Shown here: piece after piece, positions 12,301-23,540 of the stretch
Layout of the letters: every line of letters begins with the position of its first letter
How positions within the stretch are numbered: position 1 is the stretch's first letter
Origin: Calliphora vicina
Lineage: Eukaryota > Arthropoda > Insecta > Diptera > Calliphoridae
Length of the DNA: 64,000 nt
Assembly (NCBI RefSeq): GCF_958450345.1
Contig: NC_088781.1
Coordinates: forward strand, 121,036,431 to 121,100,430
Direction: 5' to 3'
Position numbers and translations under genes: made by a program
Notes under the pieces: model-generated
The model's database searches: none
Told to the model about the DNA's origin: nothing
What the model saw: only the letters and a program-made list of their open reading frames with translations

Positions 12301-14534
12301 TTGTTATTTACCTGATATTTCTCTGTAGAATTTGTTCAAACAAAAAAATACACATTTTTTATAGAACTTTTAACGAATATCTTTAATTTGCAATAGATAT
12401 TGCGCCCACCTTGGTTTTTATAGAAACCCTTTAATCAATAACGCACTTTACAAATGATTAGCAATTTTACGTACTGCGAGGTAGGAGGGGCAGATAAGAA
12501 TATTGAACTTTATCAGCAAGAATTTTAAACAAATGATTCATTAAAGAAACTTTGAAATGCTTTTGATTAAATGCATAAATATTCTTGATAAGTATGATAA
12601 AGTTAATAAACGACATTGTGTAGCAAAATTGATCAACATAAGTTTAGTGTCATCAGCAGGGAAACCGGAAATATGCTCTAAAAAAAGCGTTTTAGGCGCT
12701 TTAAATATGCAGTAAAAACTTTAAAATATGCTCTTAAATTTAAAAAATATGCTCTTAAAAAAACAAACTTTTACATAATTTTTAACCAAAAAAAATTTAC
12801 TTAAATTTTCAAATAAAAATCGTTGTCTATTGGATCTGAAAACATTTTTAAACATAGAAAATATTCTTTCGACATCAACTGATTAACACTTAGAACGGTT
12901 AAGTTTGAATTAGAACTAAAATTTGATATTTAGATGGATCTATTATTAAAATAGTGCTTATTTTATATTAAAACAAGAGAGCTATATTCGGCTGTGCCGA
13001 ATCTTATATACCCTTCATCTAATTATACTTCAAAATAAAAAATTTAAATATTTTTAGGTGAACAAAATTTTTTTTTCAGTTTTTTTCATTTTTTGGATAA
13101 AAAATTTTTCGAATTGTTATTTTAAATTTAAAAAAAAAATTTCTGTTTTTTAAATTTTTTTTTTTTGGTGAAAAGCCATCTATTTTTCAATTTTGAATTT
13201 TAAACAAAGGAAGTAAAAACCTGTAACACAACAGCGAAAAATAAGTAAGACAAAATTTGTTTTTGATAAACTCAAAATATGCTATTAAACAGTCAAATAT
13301 GCTCTAAAAACGCAAAATATGACATAAATATGCTCTTAAAACAAATATATGCAAAAATAGGTATTTAAGGGTAAAATATGCAAAAATATGCACTAACAAA
13401 TCGATGCCAAAATTCTTAAATAGTTCTGAAACGTGTAAATATCTTATCCATGTGCTCATTAGACTCACCAGAAAAAACATGCATTTGCATATTTTGGTTT
13501 CCCTGGTCATCAGCATATGTATTGTGTTATTGTAATTACGAAAATTAGTCATCGAAATGATTAAAAATTACTTAAAAAACAGCTGTTGAATATAGTTCAA
13601 AAAAGAATATCAAGAGAATATCTGAGAACAGAGCAAACTTAAAAGCCTAAAGTTCTAGTTGGAACAGTTGAAACGAACCATTTGAACCATCTTGTATTTC
13701 TCGGATATTAAGGGAAAAAAATTAATCTGCCACAAATTAAATAAATTAATTATTTTTTAGTTATTTAAAATTAAGTAACAAGATAATTTTCAGAATAACT
13801 GGAATTTACTGAATTCTATTTGTTTACATAAAAAATCCAGAGAAGAGAACTAAAATAGTGAGAGAGAGAATACTGTCAATTTGATGACTAATTAACTTTG
13901 CGGGTTTGTCGGGTTTATCGCTATTTTGCTGATTCATTGTAAAAGATAGCCTCGATTTTCTATGTATTCAATTCAATGCAAAATGCATAATAGTTTCTGA
14001 ATTGGAAAATACGATAATTACAGATATGAAACAAATGACAGTTGTCAAAAAAGTAATATCGAACCGTATGGATACTTTTAGGTTCTACAACCACTTTTCT
14101 ATGGTTGAGGTTTGCAGAGCGAGAGAAAAAAATACAACTTTCAATAGGCAACGAGAGTGATGCATATTTGTCCCTCTTTCCAAACCACAACCATTTTGAC
14201 ATTTTCTTTTATTTGTTTTCTATTGTCAGCTGATTCATATCTGTGTAATTTGTGATATTTATAACATTCTGTTATTGTAAATTTACTAATTTTTAAAAAT
14301 TGTTTTGTCGTGTAGTTTTTGTACAAAAGTATTCTAAAGGATACATTTTTCAAAAGTAAATTTTTTTTTTAAATTTTTTATTCACTGGTAAACAACGCAA
14401 CCTGATTTAATATATTTAGTTTTGGCATTATGTTGCCACAATTTTTAAGGTTATGTTTAACTTACCATAAATATTAAATTAAAAGCAAATAAAACATATT
14501 TAATGCAATTTGCACTTCCCGTCAGCAAAGACAT
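9312..14534 (-). CDS. Tsp29Fa: Tetraspanin, CD63/Tsp29Fa-like, complete, 4 coding exons
   Basis: Four-pass membrane scaffold protein of the tetraspanin family, which organises membrane microdomains at the cell surface and in endosomes. Coding exons (minus strand) are 14534-14466, 10135-9770, 9696-9466 and 9389-9312. All introns are GT-AG and phase 0, giving 247 aa, the usual family length. Membrane segments lie near residues 13-40, 52-74, 83-108 and 209-233. The large extracellular loop (about 109-208) has CCG at 148-150, CC at 169-170, C182 and C196, so six cysteines, plus an NFS glycosylation sequon at 179. The small loop is short and the tail ends GITGFTS. The start is the ATG of MSLLTGSANC, 21 bases after a strong acceptor (TTTTTGCAG), so a non-coding 5' exon lies upstream. 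The symbol rests on remembered similarity to Drosophila Tsp29Fa and is tentative; the family call is firm. Unusually for a small gene, intron 1 is 4.3 kb and filled by a satellite and a hAT element. Confidence 0.9.
9466..9696 (-). CDS. Tsp29Fa: Tetraspanin coding exon 3
   Basis: 77 codons with the CCG motif, the second CC pair and two further loop cysteines, then the start of TM4. Acceptor TTTCAG, donor GTATGT, both phase 0. Confidence 0.93.
9770..10135 (-). CDS. Tsp29Fa: Tetraspanin coding exon 2
   Basis: 122 codons covering the end of TM1, small loop, TM2, TM3 and the start of the large loop. The acceptor is TTTCCAG and the donor GTAAGT. It contains the conserved GCWGALKEN stretch between TM2 and TM3. 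Confidence 0.93.
10250..12246. repeat. 11-bp satellite (TTCTGTTCTAG)n inside tetraspanin intron 1
   Basis: About 2 kb of head-to-tail copies of TTCTGTTCTAG, roughly 180 units. Copies are almost identical from about 10250 to 11850. From about 11850 to 12246 some units lose the AG-containing half, giving TTCTGTTCTGTTCTAG-type junctions, and one has TTTTG. The right edge runs directly into the end of an INE-1-like repeat at 12253, suggesting the seed of the array lay at that element's end. On the gene's sense strand the unit reads CTAGAACAGAA. Confidence 0.97.
12253..12306 (-). mobile_element. INE-1/Helentron-like repeat end
   Basis: GAAGAGTATATAACATTCGGCACAG-type sequence followed by CTCTCTTACTTGTT. 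This is the reverse complement of the dispersed end signature (hairpin TTCGGCTGTGCCGAA, then TATACCC). The rest of the element appears to have been replaced by the adjoining satellite. Confidence 0.6.
12657..13505. mobile_element. Non-autonomous hAT-type element, 849 bp
   Basis: Terminal inverted repeats start CAGGGAAACC at both ends. They are flanked by a perfect 8-bp duplication GTCATCAG (12649-12656 and 13506-13513), the hallmark of hAT transposition. Many copies of AAATATGCTC-like motifs sit beneath both ends in inverted orientation and look like transposase-binding subterminal repeats. No transposase reading frame is present. An INE-1-like end (from about 12970) is nested inside. It lies in tetraspanin intron 1. 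Confidence 0.85.
12970..13210 (+). mobile_element. INE-1/Helentron-like fragment nested in the hAT element
   Basis: Begins AACAAGAGAGCTATATTCGG with the palindrome TTCGGCTGTGCCGAA and ATATACCCTTCATC, then A/T-rich sequence shared with other copies in the window. No coding capacity. Confidence 0.6.
14466..14534 (-). CDS. Tsp29Fa: Tetraspanin coding exon 1
   Basis: Encodes 23 residues beginning MSLLTGSANCIKY, the cytosolic N-terminus and the first half of TM1. It ends at a consensus GTAAGT donor in phase 0. Confidence 0.9.
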
Positions 14535-14555
14535 TCTGTTAATCCAAATTTATAT

Positions 14556-15160
14556 CTGCAAAAAAAAACAATTTTAAAGTTTAGCAATATAATTTTTAAC
14601 AAATATGTTTAAACAATAATTCTTTCTTAGTTAAATTTATTTTAGCAATATCGCTTTTAGGTCTAATACTTTTAAACGTATTTACTTAAATAAACTGACA
14701 CAAAATAATCTTTGCATTTTAGCAATATTTTTTCCATTTTTTTCTACCCTAATCAATTGATATTTTTGTTGTCTTATCTAAAAACATTAATAATAAAATT
14801 AAAAAAATGTTGAAAATAAATGGCCAGCTGAAATGTTAATATTGAGTTTTTGTTTATAAATATGAATATGATAAAGTATTCACTAAAATAGTTAATATAG
14901 CAGTTGTGCTATATGTTGTACTCCAAAATAAAAGCTTTCATATTGTACTCTACAATCCAATAGAGTAGAATTGAAATATTATGGAAATAAATCTGCCATT
15001 CTAACTGGCAGATCTGATTTACAAAAAAATTCACTATAACAAACACGAGTATTCCCAGTCTTTAAGTTAATAACAGGTTATTCTTTAAAATTACATATTT
15101 GGGCAAATAATTATATCAAATACGCAATTTATATTAAAATTCTTTAAAATTAAAAAGTAT
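14556..15160. other. Upstream region of tetraspanin, no feature recognised
   Basis: The acceptor for the start-codon exon is at 14556-14560. The non-coding first exon and promoter should lie to the right on the minus strand, but no convincing donor or core promoter can be chosen. Confidence 0.3.
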
Positions 15161-15164
15161 AAAT

Positions 15165-16330
15165 GTTATATTCGGCTGTGCCGATTCTTGTGTACCCACC
15201 ATCAATCAATATATGACGATAAAATATTTTTCTGATATAGAGGGTTTTGGGTAGAACGATTAACCCTTTGTCGACCGACCGGTGACTAGGGATAAATGTT
15301 GCCCGATTTTCGCGATACTCTACAGTATAATTTCTGAGTACTTAGAACTAATTTGTGAAAAATTTTATAAGGATTCGATTAACCGTTAATCGGTTAACCG
15401 ATTAATTTTGGACGGTTAACTGTTCGAATAATTTAAAATTGCCGATTTTCAAATAACAAATAAACCGATTAATTTGTGTCGATTAACCGAAATTCCTTTT
15501 TTTGCACTTTAAACAATTTTTTTGTATTTATTTTTACCTTTCAATTCAAATACAAATTTCAAATTAAAATTAGATATTTTTGGAACATCCAATAAACATA
15601 ATTAGTGAGTATGTACACAGAAAAAATTATATTTCAATTCAAACATTTATCCCATATTGAACTGGTTTCAATTATTTCATAATTAAATCAAGTATTCATT
15701 TGCTCAAAAACAAAATTTTCTGATATTTTCTATTGAATTTTGAGTTTTGAATTTTGAGTAATTGAAAACACAAAAAATAACAATAATGTGTTTTCAATTA
15801 CGAAAATTATCCATTCAATAATTTTTGTATTTAAATTTCAACCAATAACGAAAATTGTATATTCAATTGTCAAAATTATCAAATTCAAAACTCAATAGAA
15901 AATATCAGAAAATTTTGTTTTTGAGCACATGAATACTTGATTCAATTATAAAATAATTGAAACCAGTTCAATATGTGATATACATATATTTGAATTGAAA
16001 CGGTTTAAGAAATAGTTTTTTCTGTGTATAACAACTGACATATTTAATTTACATGTCTTTGAAACTTTGTTTGTATTTACATGTATAGACGAAATTTTTT
16101 TTTAAATGAGTTTTTTTATTTGTGGAATATTTTAGTTATCTGGCTCCTTTTGTTTGGGCCCTATCGTGTTTTTAACAGACAGGCGGACATCGCTAGATCG
16201 TCTTAGAAGCTTATGAGGACCCAGAATATATACATATATTTTTTGTTTCTACGACCAATATTTTGATATTTTTGCAGATAACCTGTTATCAAGTGTTTGA
16301 TATCCTCGAAAAAACATTGCAATATCATGA
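15165..16330 (+). mobile_element. INE-1-like element with nested MITE
   Basis: Left end TTCGGCTGTGCCGATTCTTG with TACCCACCATC. Interior phrases GGGCCCTATCGTGTTTTTAA and GGACATCGCTAGATCG match the copy at 1.0-1.4 kb. A short run of GTTAATCGGTTAACCGATTA lies at 15367-15500. The element is split by the TA-flanked foldback at 15616-16026. Confidence 0.55.
15616..16026. mobile_element. Foldback MITE, 411 bp, TA target site
   Basis: Starts CACAGAAAAAATTATATTTC and ends TTTTTTCTGTG, with TA on both sides. The two halves are long inverted repeats: GAACTGGTTTCAATTATTT and AATCAAGTATTCAT recur in reverse complement in the right half. Most of the element can therefore form a hairpin of about 150 bp per arm. 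Non-coding. Confidence 0.85.
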
Positions 16331-16339
16331 TCTTGGAGT

Positions 16340-17357
16340 AATAAGGTTGGATCGAAAAGTTAGTCCAAATGTTTATTTTTAGAGAAACTTTATATATTTG
16401 TCTATTTCACAATCACAAATGAAAGATTTCCTTCGCATTCTAAGCGAAAAACCGTGAAATCTGATTCGTTCACATTAATTTGAAGTTATGGTAATCTGAG
16501 CTGCTAAGAAGGACTGTTTGTCACCAAGTGACACTATTACAATCAAACCGATTTCGGCAGAGGTATAACTTCAAGAAGGAACTCTCGGAGCCTTCGAATA
16601 ATAAGATGTAAACAAAGGATATTTGAAAAATCAAACACCATATTCTACGAAATACTGCAGACCAATTAAATTTGAATTTAAAAAGGAAACTCATGATGCC
16701 ATTAAAAATGTATCAATAAGAAGCAGCAACATCAATAAGGAGTTAAAAAGTTTAAATTAGAAACATATTCAGGAGGAAATTCTCAAATATGGGTTGATTA
16801 TAGATCAACCAAAACAAGAATAAGGCAATAAGCCGTGGAGCCGCTTAGACACCCATTGCGTCGTTACTTCAATATAATTGCGCCTTTTTAAATTTAATAT
16901 TTCTACTATAATATTCAACTTTTAAGACACATATTTTTTGACTCGTGCAAAATATTGATTTAAATTTTTTTTTGTAAGATGGAAACAAAATATTGAAATT
17001 AGAGAATCCATAAATATTCAATATTCAATAAAAGATTTGTTCGTTAACATACAAATGTAAAGGTGGAAACAAATATAGGATTTAGGAATATAAAACCGGA
17101 ATTCCCCAAAAACGAACCAAAAATCCCTATTTTATTTTTGGAGTTTTGCACATAAATTGCACATTTGATCCGGGTCCGATTTGGAATACATCATAGTATT
17201 TACAACTATTATAATTTTTGTAATCACAGGTTTGCGAGTTTGGAACACTTAGCCTAAATTCAAAATGTCGATATGAAATATAGTGTTTTTGACTTCAAAA
17301 TCTGTGACTTTTTATTTTTAGCTAAAGGAACAGCTCATCTTTTGATGACAAGAACGA
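16340..17357. other. No recognised feature
   Basis: Contains GGTTGGATCGAAAAGTTAG near 16345 and degenerate sequence, possibly ancient transposon, but nothing that can be assigned. Confidence 0.3.
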
Positions 17358-17389
17358 ATCAATCCAATTTTGGATACTCTGTTCCAAAG

Positions 17390-18060
17390 TGAAGCATATC
17401 CAGAGAGAGCGTTGTTCATCGATCGAAATAAATAGTAGTCAGGCAGGGAACGGTCTACAATATAAAGCGGGTGAGGCAAAATATCCCAACCACTTCATTC
17501 TGAATACTTTTTAACTTTTATCTGTCTGGCCACATATTCTGGGATGATGGTTTGGCCAGATTTCATCATCTCATAATAGATTGCATCCTTTTGCTCCCAC
17601 CAAATACAGAGAATTACCTTAGCGCTATGACTATTTGGCTGTGAAGTCGATTCGCCTGGTTGGTTGGGCTTTACATACTCTTTTACGCTTCGGGTTATCG
17701 TAATGGATGCATTTTTCATCGCAAGTAATGATTCGGTGCAAACATTATTTTCTTTTATAGCGTTCAAGCCTCATTTCGGACATTCAAAATCGACTTTCAA
17801 GGTCTCTCGGCTTCAATTCGTATGGTACCCAATTTTCCTGCTTTTGGATGAATCCTGCTGCTTGCAAACGTTTTGAAATTTATATCAATTTTCATGGAAT
17901 AGTGCCCACTATTCGTCTTCAAACATATTTGGCTGGCCTGGGCGGTCTTTGTCTTTCATGTCAAAATCACCACTTCTGAACCGAACAAAACATCTCTCGC
18001 AAGTTGCACTATTTTTTAAATTAAAGAATTAAATCAAAACTTACCGCATATGATGCTTTG
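17390..18060 (-). mobile_element. Decayed Mos1-like mariner transposase
   Basis: The minus strand encodes pieces of a mauritiana-subfamily mariner transposase in order: GDFDMKDKDRPGQPN, a degenerate ELKPRDLER region, then ESLLAM and KVILCIWWEQKDAIYYE with a GQTI tail. Several stops and frameshifts interrupt it, and the catalytic C-terminal part is missing or scrambled. The longest open piece is 17495-17767. Confidence 0.85.
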
Positions 18061-18344
18061 TTGACACAAAATTCGACATTTTCGAAGCAAAAAAAAATTT
18101 TTGTTTACACTATAATGTTCAATAACTAAGTGACAGTATATACCCTTCAAAATGATATATAAGTTATTAAAAACAAAAAGTGCGTTCAAAAGAAACGCTA
18201 TCTATTGTAGATCCTACATACCCAATAGTTTAAATTCGTAAGGGTCTAGCGAAACCTCTATAGAATATTTTAGGTGTTTTCTATTTTAAAGCAATTCCTG
18301 TTGAGATACGTTTCATGCTTCTAACATTATAAGTTCTTTACCCA

Positions 18345-18540
18345 CTGTCTATACTTGACAAATATTTATCATAACAATAAATGACATTTGTTGTCAAGAC
18401 AAAGTTGTCTTAGCAAAAGCACTAACAATTTTGTCATAACGAAGCAATAATACTAATAAATGGAGACTATACCTGATAATTTTTTATCTTGACAACCATT
18501 CTGACGTTTATCATGATAAAAATGTATCAAGTATAGACAG
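18345..18540. mobile_element. MITE, 196 bp, CTGTCTATACTTGA ends
   Basis: Inverted ends CTGTCTATACTTGA...TTTATCAT of about 30 bp with a few mismatches. Non-coding. The flanking duplication is not clear. Confidence 0.75.
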
Positions 18541-18569
18541 GGAGTTAAGAAACTTTTTTTCTACAATAC

Positions 18570-19928
18570 CACTATAGTTCAAAGTATCACTTTTTCCGTG
18601 CGAAATTAATAACTATTAAAGTATTCTACTGTTTGATACTAAAATTGGACCATAGGTAGAAATACTTATATTTTCAACAAATTTAAGAAAAAATTAACCC
18701 TCTGTCGACCCATCAGGAGAAAAATAAAGTAAATTCATTGCTTTTGATCAGAAAAAAAATTATTTCATATTAGTTTTCAGTCAATTTAGTTGAATCAGTA
18801 ATTCATTTTGTAAACACATTTGATTCAAAATATTAATTGAAGAATCAAATAAAACTTCGCACAGTGGTATATAAAAAAAGAGGGAAATAAATCTGTAATT
18901 TCTAAGTCCTTAGTCCTTAGTTAGATTTTAATAAAATTTGACATGCGCAAAGAAGAAGTGTTGACGAGTTTAAATTTTGAATTTTGACCGCATGGGCCCA
19001 CCAGGGGTGCGACCAGGGGTCCCCATAGTAGGACACCTCGGGTATGTTCAATTTTTAAAACGATCCTGTTTCTTCGTCTGTGTTTTCTATCATCTGCTTC
19101 GAATGTATTAATAGCTTGTGTGCTGTGGATGTCATTGGTAACCTAAGATACAAATCTGAAAGCATATATCACCATTAAGCCTTCATTTTTGACATTTTAC
19201 TTTTAAGTAATCGTAGACAAAATGGCGGACTTTTTCATCCAATAATTTCTTACAGCCCTTAGGAATAACAGGAGCACTAATTTTCTTCACAATATATTTA
19301 ATAATAGCATCATACTTTGTGTCTTTTGGGCGTTATTTTAGCCAAATTTCAAAAAGTTAATTTTTTTTATAGCACAGTAACCTAGAAAAAATTAAATTAC
19401 TCAGAAAGCGCAAAAATGCGCAGTATGAAATAAAGTGAAATGAATTCACAACATTTCAGTATATTTACTTATTTTAATTTCAAGTTTAACAAACGTTAAC
19501 ATTTTTTTAAAAGCTTCTATAAAGTTAAAGTTTTGTAATCAAAACAAATTACTTTAAGGTTATATTTAAAAATTGTAATTTTTAATATAAAGGGAAATAG
19601 TTTCCAAATATTTAGGAAAGCAAAATTAAGTACTTAGACGTCTCGTTGTTTTCCATTTTAAACATTATTTAAATTATTCACACACTTTCCACAATTAACG
19701 GTTAAAAGTTACAATATAATATTGATACTATTCAAAATTTTTTAAAAATGTATCGAAACTTTGACTTTGAAGGCATGCTGTCAAGCCGTATTTTGTATTT
19801 TACAAGAACCAATTGCGAATTTGTTTGCATTGGAGTTTTAGTAACAGGTTGACAATAAAAAATAATGAATAATAACAACTTCGAAATTGGAATTTCGCAC
19901 GGAAAAAGTGATACTTTGAACTATAGTG
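18570..19928. mobile_element. 1.36-kb element with perfect 38-bp TIRs, CAC ends
   Basis: Inverted repeats 18570-18607 and 19891-19928 are identical over 38 bp and start CACTATAGTTCAAAG. AATAC flanks both ends (18565-18569, 19929-19933), a 5-bp target duplication. CAC termini with a 5-bp duplication fit Transib-type elements, but no transposase frame is left to confirm it. The interior shares AAATTTGACATGCGCAAAGA with 6586-6605. Confidence 0.75.
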
Positions 19929-19934
19929 AATACG

Positions 19935-20165
19935 AAGCAAAAATATAAAAATTCAACATTTTCTCAATATCAAAATTTAAAATTGTGAATATTTGGAATT
20001 GGAAACCATATACATATGTATCTTTAAAATTATGTTCGGTATTGTGAAAAACTCGGGCAAGTTAAGGTGAAATTTGAATTTTCAAATGCGTATAAGTCAC
20101 TTAATAATCACCTAATCAAGGACTTTAAGATTATATTAAAATCTTCTCAAGAATTTCACAATTTT
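19935..20165 (+). repeat. Dispersed repeat shared with 39600-39890
   Basis: AACATTTTCTCAATATCAAA, then GGTATTGTGAAAA, then TTCAAATGCGTATAA and ATTAAAATCTT. These recur in the same order near 39600-39870. Class unknown. Confidence 0.45.
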
Positions 20166-20739
20166 GTGTATCTGAGTTACCCTATTTTGAGACCACACAT
20201 CGCTGCTCCTTATGGTTCTGTGAAGTCCATGAAATATCATGTCAATTGGATTAGCCAATTAGAAATGTAAGATTTATTTCAACATAGTTTAATTCTGTCC
20301 CACAGTGCAATCTGGTTATCAAAAAAAGAGCTTAAGTATGTAAAGCGAGAGAAACAAAATATTTTTGTTTTTCTCTCTTGTAAAACAGAGAGCAGAAACT
20401 CGAATCTATTGTTTGCTCGTGAAGTGTATGAATCCAGGAAGCAATACGAAGCAAATCTAAACTGATTGAGGGGATTAAGATATTGATTGAAGTGATTATG
20501 ACTCCATTCGTTTACCAGGTACATACATGGAATATACATTCTGTATCCATATAGATAGGGACGTAAATACAATGATAACCATCTGTCAGTTTATTGGTTA
20601 AAGCCAAGTTTCCAGAGGGTCCGGATATCATTTTAGAATTTCGCTATTGAAAATCAGCAAAATCTGTCCATAAATAGCGGATTTATGAGCTACGATTTAC
20701 TCGATTTTTGGAAATATTTATGGTCTTATCTCACGGTTT

Positions 20740-20830
20740 ACCTAAACGTTACATTTTCTTCTAAGGTTGGGGAAATATTCGATATAAAACAGCCGAATAT
20801 AGCTTTCCAACTTTGTTTTTGTTTCATTAG
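20740..20830 (-). mobile_element. INE-1-like end fragment
   Basis: ATTCGATATAAAACAGCCGAATATAGC, split over a degenerate version of the terminal hairpin, followed by TTTCCAACTTTGTTT. Poorly preserved. Confidence 0.35.
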
Positions 20831-21187
20831 ATAGCAAACAAATAGCGATTAGATATTTTTGGTTGAAAGACATTTACTGTCTATTTTCAAGGAAATATTT
20901 AAAACCTAAAGTTTAGAAATATTAAATTTAATTTATAATATTCCCAAAATACTTAAGGTTGATATAACTTTGATATCATAAAATTTAATTTGTTTAAAAC
21001 AATTTCCATTTGTTTAAAATATTTGTGTCCTATTTTTAAGCAACGAAAGACTTTGATTTATTGTACTAAAAAACTGATTAGATTTAGTCTAGCAAAGTTC
21101 TTTGTTTAATGGGAATATATAGAAAAATTTGTTTTTAATTTTGTTCGAATATTAGATAAAATAAATGCAAGCAAATATTTAATAAAA

Positions 21188-21984
21188 CTACACCATTTCC
21201 AATTGTATTTCAGAAATTTCTAATTGTATTTCAGAAATTTCTAATTATATTTCAGAAAATTCCAATTGAAGTTCAGAAATTTCCAATTATATTTCAGAAT
21301 TTTCCATTTATATTTCAGAATTTTCCAATTATATTTCAGAAATTTCCAATTATATTTCAGAATTTTCCATTTATATTTCAGAATTTTCCAATTATATTTC
21401 AGAAATTTCCATTTATATTTCAGAAATTTCTAATTGTATTTCAGAAATTTCCAATTGTATTTCAGAATTTTCCAATTGTATTTCAGAAATTTCCATTTGT
21501 ATTTCAGAATTTTTAATTTATACTTAAAAAGTTTCTAATTGTATTTCAGAATTTTCCAATTGTATTTCAGAAATTTCCATTTGTATTTCAGAAAATTCTA
21601 ATAGCAATACAAAAGAAAATTTCTGAAATACAAATAGAAATTTCTGAAATACAATTGGAAAATTCTGAAATACAATTAGAAACTTTTTAAGTATAAATTA
21701 AAAATTCTGAAATACAAATGGAAATTTCTGAAATACAATTGGAAAATTCTGAAATACAATTGGAAATTTCTGAAATACAATTAGAAATTTCTAAAATATA
21801 AATGGAAATTTCTGAAATATAATTGGAAAATTCTGAAATATAATTGGAATATTCTGAAATATAATTGGAAAATTCTGAAATATAAATGGAAATTTCTGAA
21901 ATATAATTGGAAAATTCTGAAATTCAATTGGAATTTTCTGAAATATAATTAGAAATTTCTGAAATACAATTGGAAATGGTGTAG
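21188..21984. repeat. Long foldback of ~20-bp tandem repeats (797 bp)
   Basis: Left arm (21188 to about 21600) is a run of about 20 copies of AATTTCCAATTGTATTTCAG variants. Right arm (about 21610-21984) is the reverse complement, collinear down to single odd units: the TTAATTTATACTTAAAAAG unit near 21510 is mirrored near 21685. The ends are CTACACCATTTCC and GGAAATGGTGTAG, so a TA lies just outside CACC/GGTG. The spacer is about 25 bases. This is one inverted duplication, not two independent arrays. Non-coding. Confidence 0.95.
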
Positions 21985-23540
21985 ACTAAAATAATAAAGG
22001 AATGGCATATTTTATTTAAGCAAAATAAACGATATTGAAATTTCAGTAATTTCTTTTAAATATAACGTCTTATTTGTAATTTATTAAAGGGTAAAGAGGT
22101 TTTAGCGCTAGATTTTTGTCAGTAGACTTATGTTTATTTCTTCCAGTAACTATGTAGTCAGAAATTTATCTCTAGAGTAGGTTTTAATGAGAACGTTTGC
22201 TATAATAATTTTGTGTGGCCTATGTGGCGTATGAGTATTATTAATTCAATAACATTTTTTAAAATCATTGTAAATAGTTTGAGTTATTTAAATTTTAATA
22301 ATTTTGGATACTATTTTAAACTGTACTTCATAAACTTTCAGTGACTTATTAATTCAATAAAAATGTCTCAAGGGAAGGTAAAAATAACCACCATATTCTT
22401 ACATATTTTCTATTTTCATAATTTTTTTTTTTTTGTTACTAAATTTAACCTAAAGTGGTCATTGATGACTCAAAAAGTCTCAAACCATCTTTTGCTAAAG
22501 TATTTGTTCTGTGTCCTATCTGCACCTGCTTTTTCACCTTTGTCTAATACTCTTAACTACCGATTGTGTTAACGTTTTTATTACTTAAATTTTGTTGCTT
22601 TTTTTAGTTATCAATGATTTATTAACACAAGTGTTTGAAATTCACACATAAATAAATATTTACTAAACAAAATACAAAAAAAAACAACAATAAAATGTAG
22701 TAAAAAGCTTTATATAGTTTAGAATACGTGTAGTTATCACCAAGTATTGACCAATATCTGATATACTATGTATGTCAGGTATTGGGTAAGGGAATGGAAG
22801 GCAAAGGGTGCATCTTATCTCTCTGGTGCTCTGAGTTGTTTTCTAAAATATATTGTGAAATTAATATTTTAATTTGGAAAAGAGTTAAACCAAATAATTC
22901 ATTAGTAATATAAAGAAAAATAAAACAATTAGATTTATAAATCAATATTTAAAAAAAAGCCATTGAAGGGTTGAAGTCTTAGCCATAGAGAATAGACATA
23001 GAGCCGAAACTCTCCTGTCAAAGACCTAACTCAGTTGTCAGAAACCTAAGTGGTGAAAATGTATTAGTAGAAAAAACTATGTGAAAACAAAAACAACGCT
23101 CATATGTGTGATTATTTTGAGTACTTTTTTAGTTTCCGCTCTATGTTTCTATGGTCTTAGCAACCTTTTAATTACTTTCTATTTATCTCTTGGAGTATGT
23201 GTAAACATTTATTTATTTTTGTTGTTCGAGTTATTATTTACTACTGTTAGAAAAAAAGAAAAAAAAAAAAACATTAACATGATATTTAAATTATTAAATA
23301 GCTTCTGTGCTTGTTTGTGCATGCCTACTCCTGCTAAATATTGTCTAGAGCTTTTCGTGACCAGCTGTCAATTAGAATTGAATATTCTAGCATTTAAAAT
23401 GACCTTTAAATTGAAAAATAAGGATTGTATTGTAATTGTTATTGATTTTTTTGAAAACATACAGAGTATATTACATTGTAATATCTCTGCAAAATTAAAT
23501 TCGATTTGGAAACGAACTGAAATCTAAGATTATTGCATTT
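21985..23540. other. AT-rich intergenic DNA, no gene accepted
   Basis: The 148-aa frame at 23081-23527 starts with GTG, has no ATG at its start and is composed of runs of hydrophobic and Lys codons typical of AT-rich noise. Confidence 0.4.

Noticed and set aside
22363..22380. ATGTCTCAAGGGAAG followed by GTAAAA as a tiny first exon
   Set aside because: Five codons and a poor donor, with no downstream exon on the plus strand.
23081..23527. 148-aa open frame with hydrophobic N-terminus
   Set aside because: Opens with GTG, not ATG; AT-driven Leu/Ile/Lys composition; no splice sites, family motif or neighbours that support a gene.
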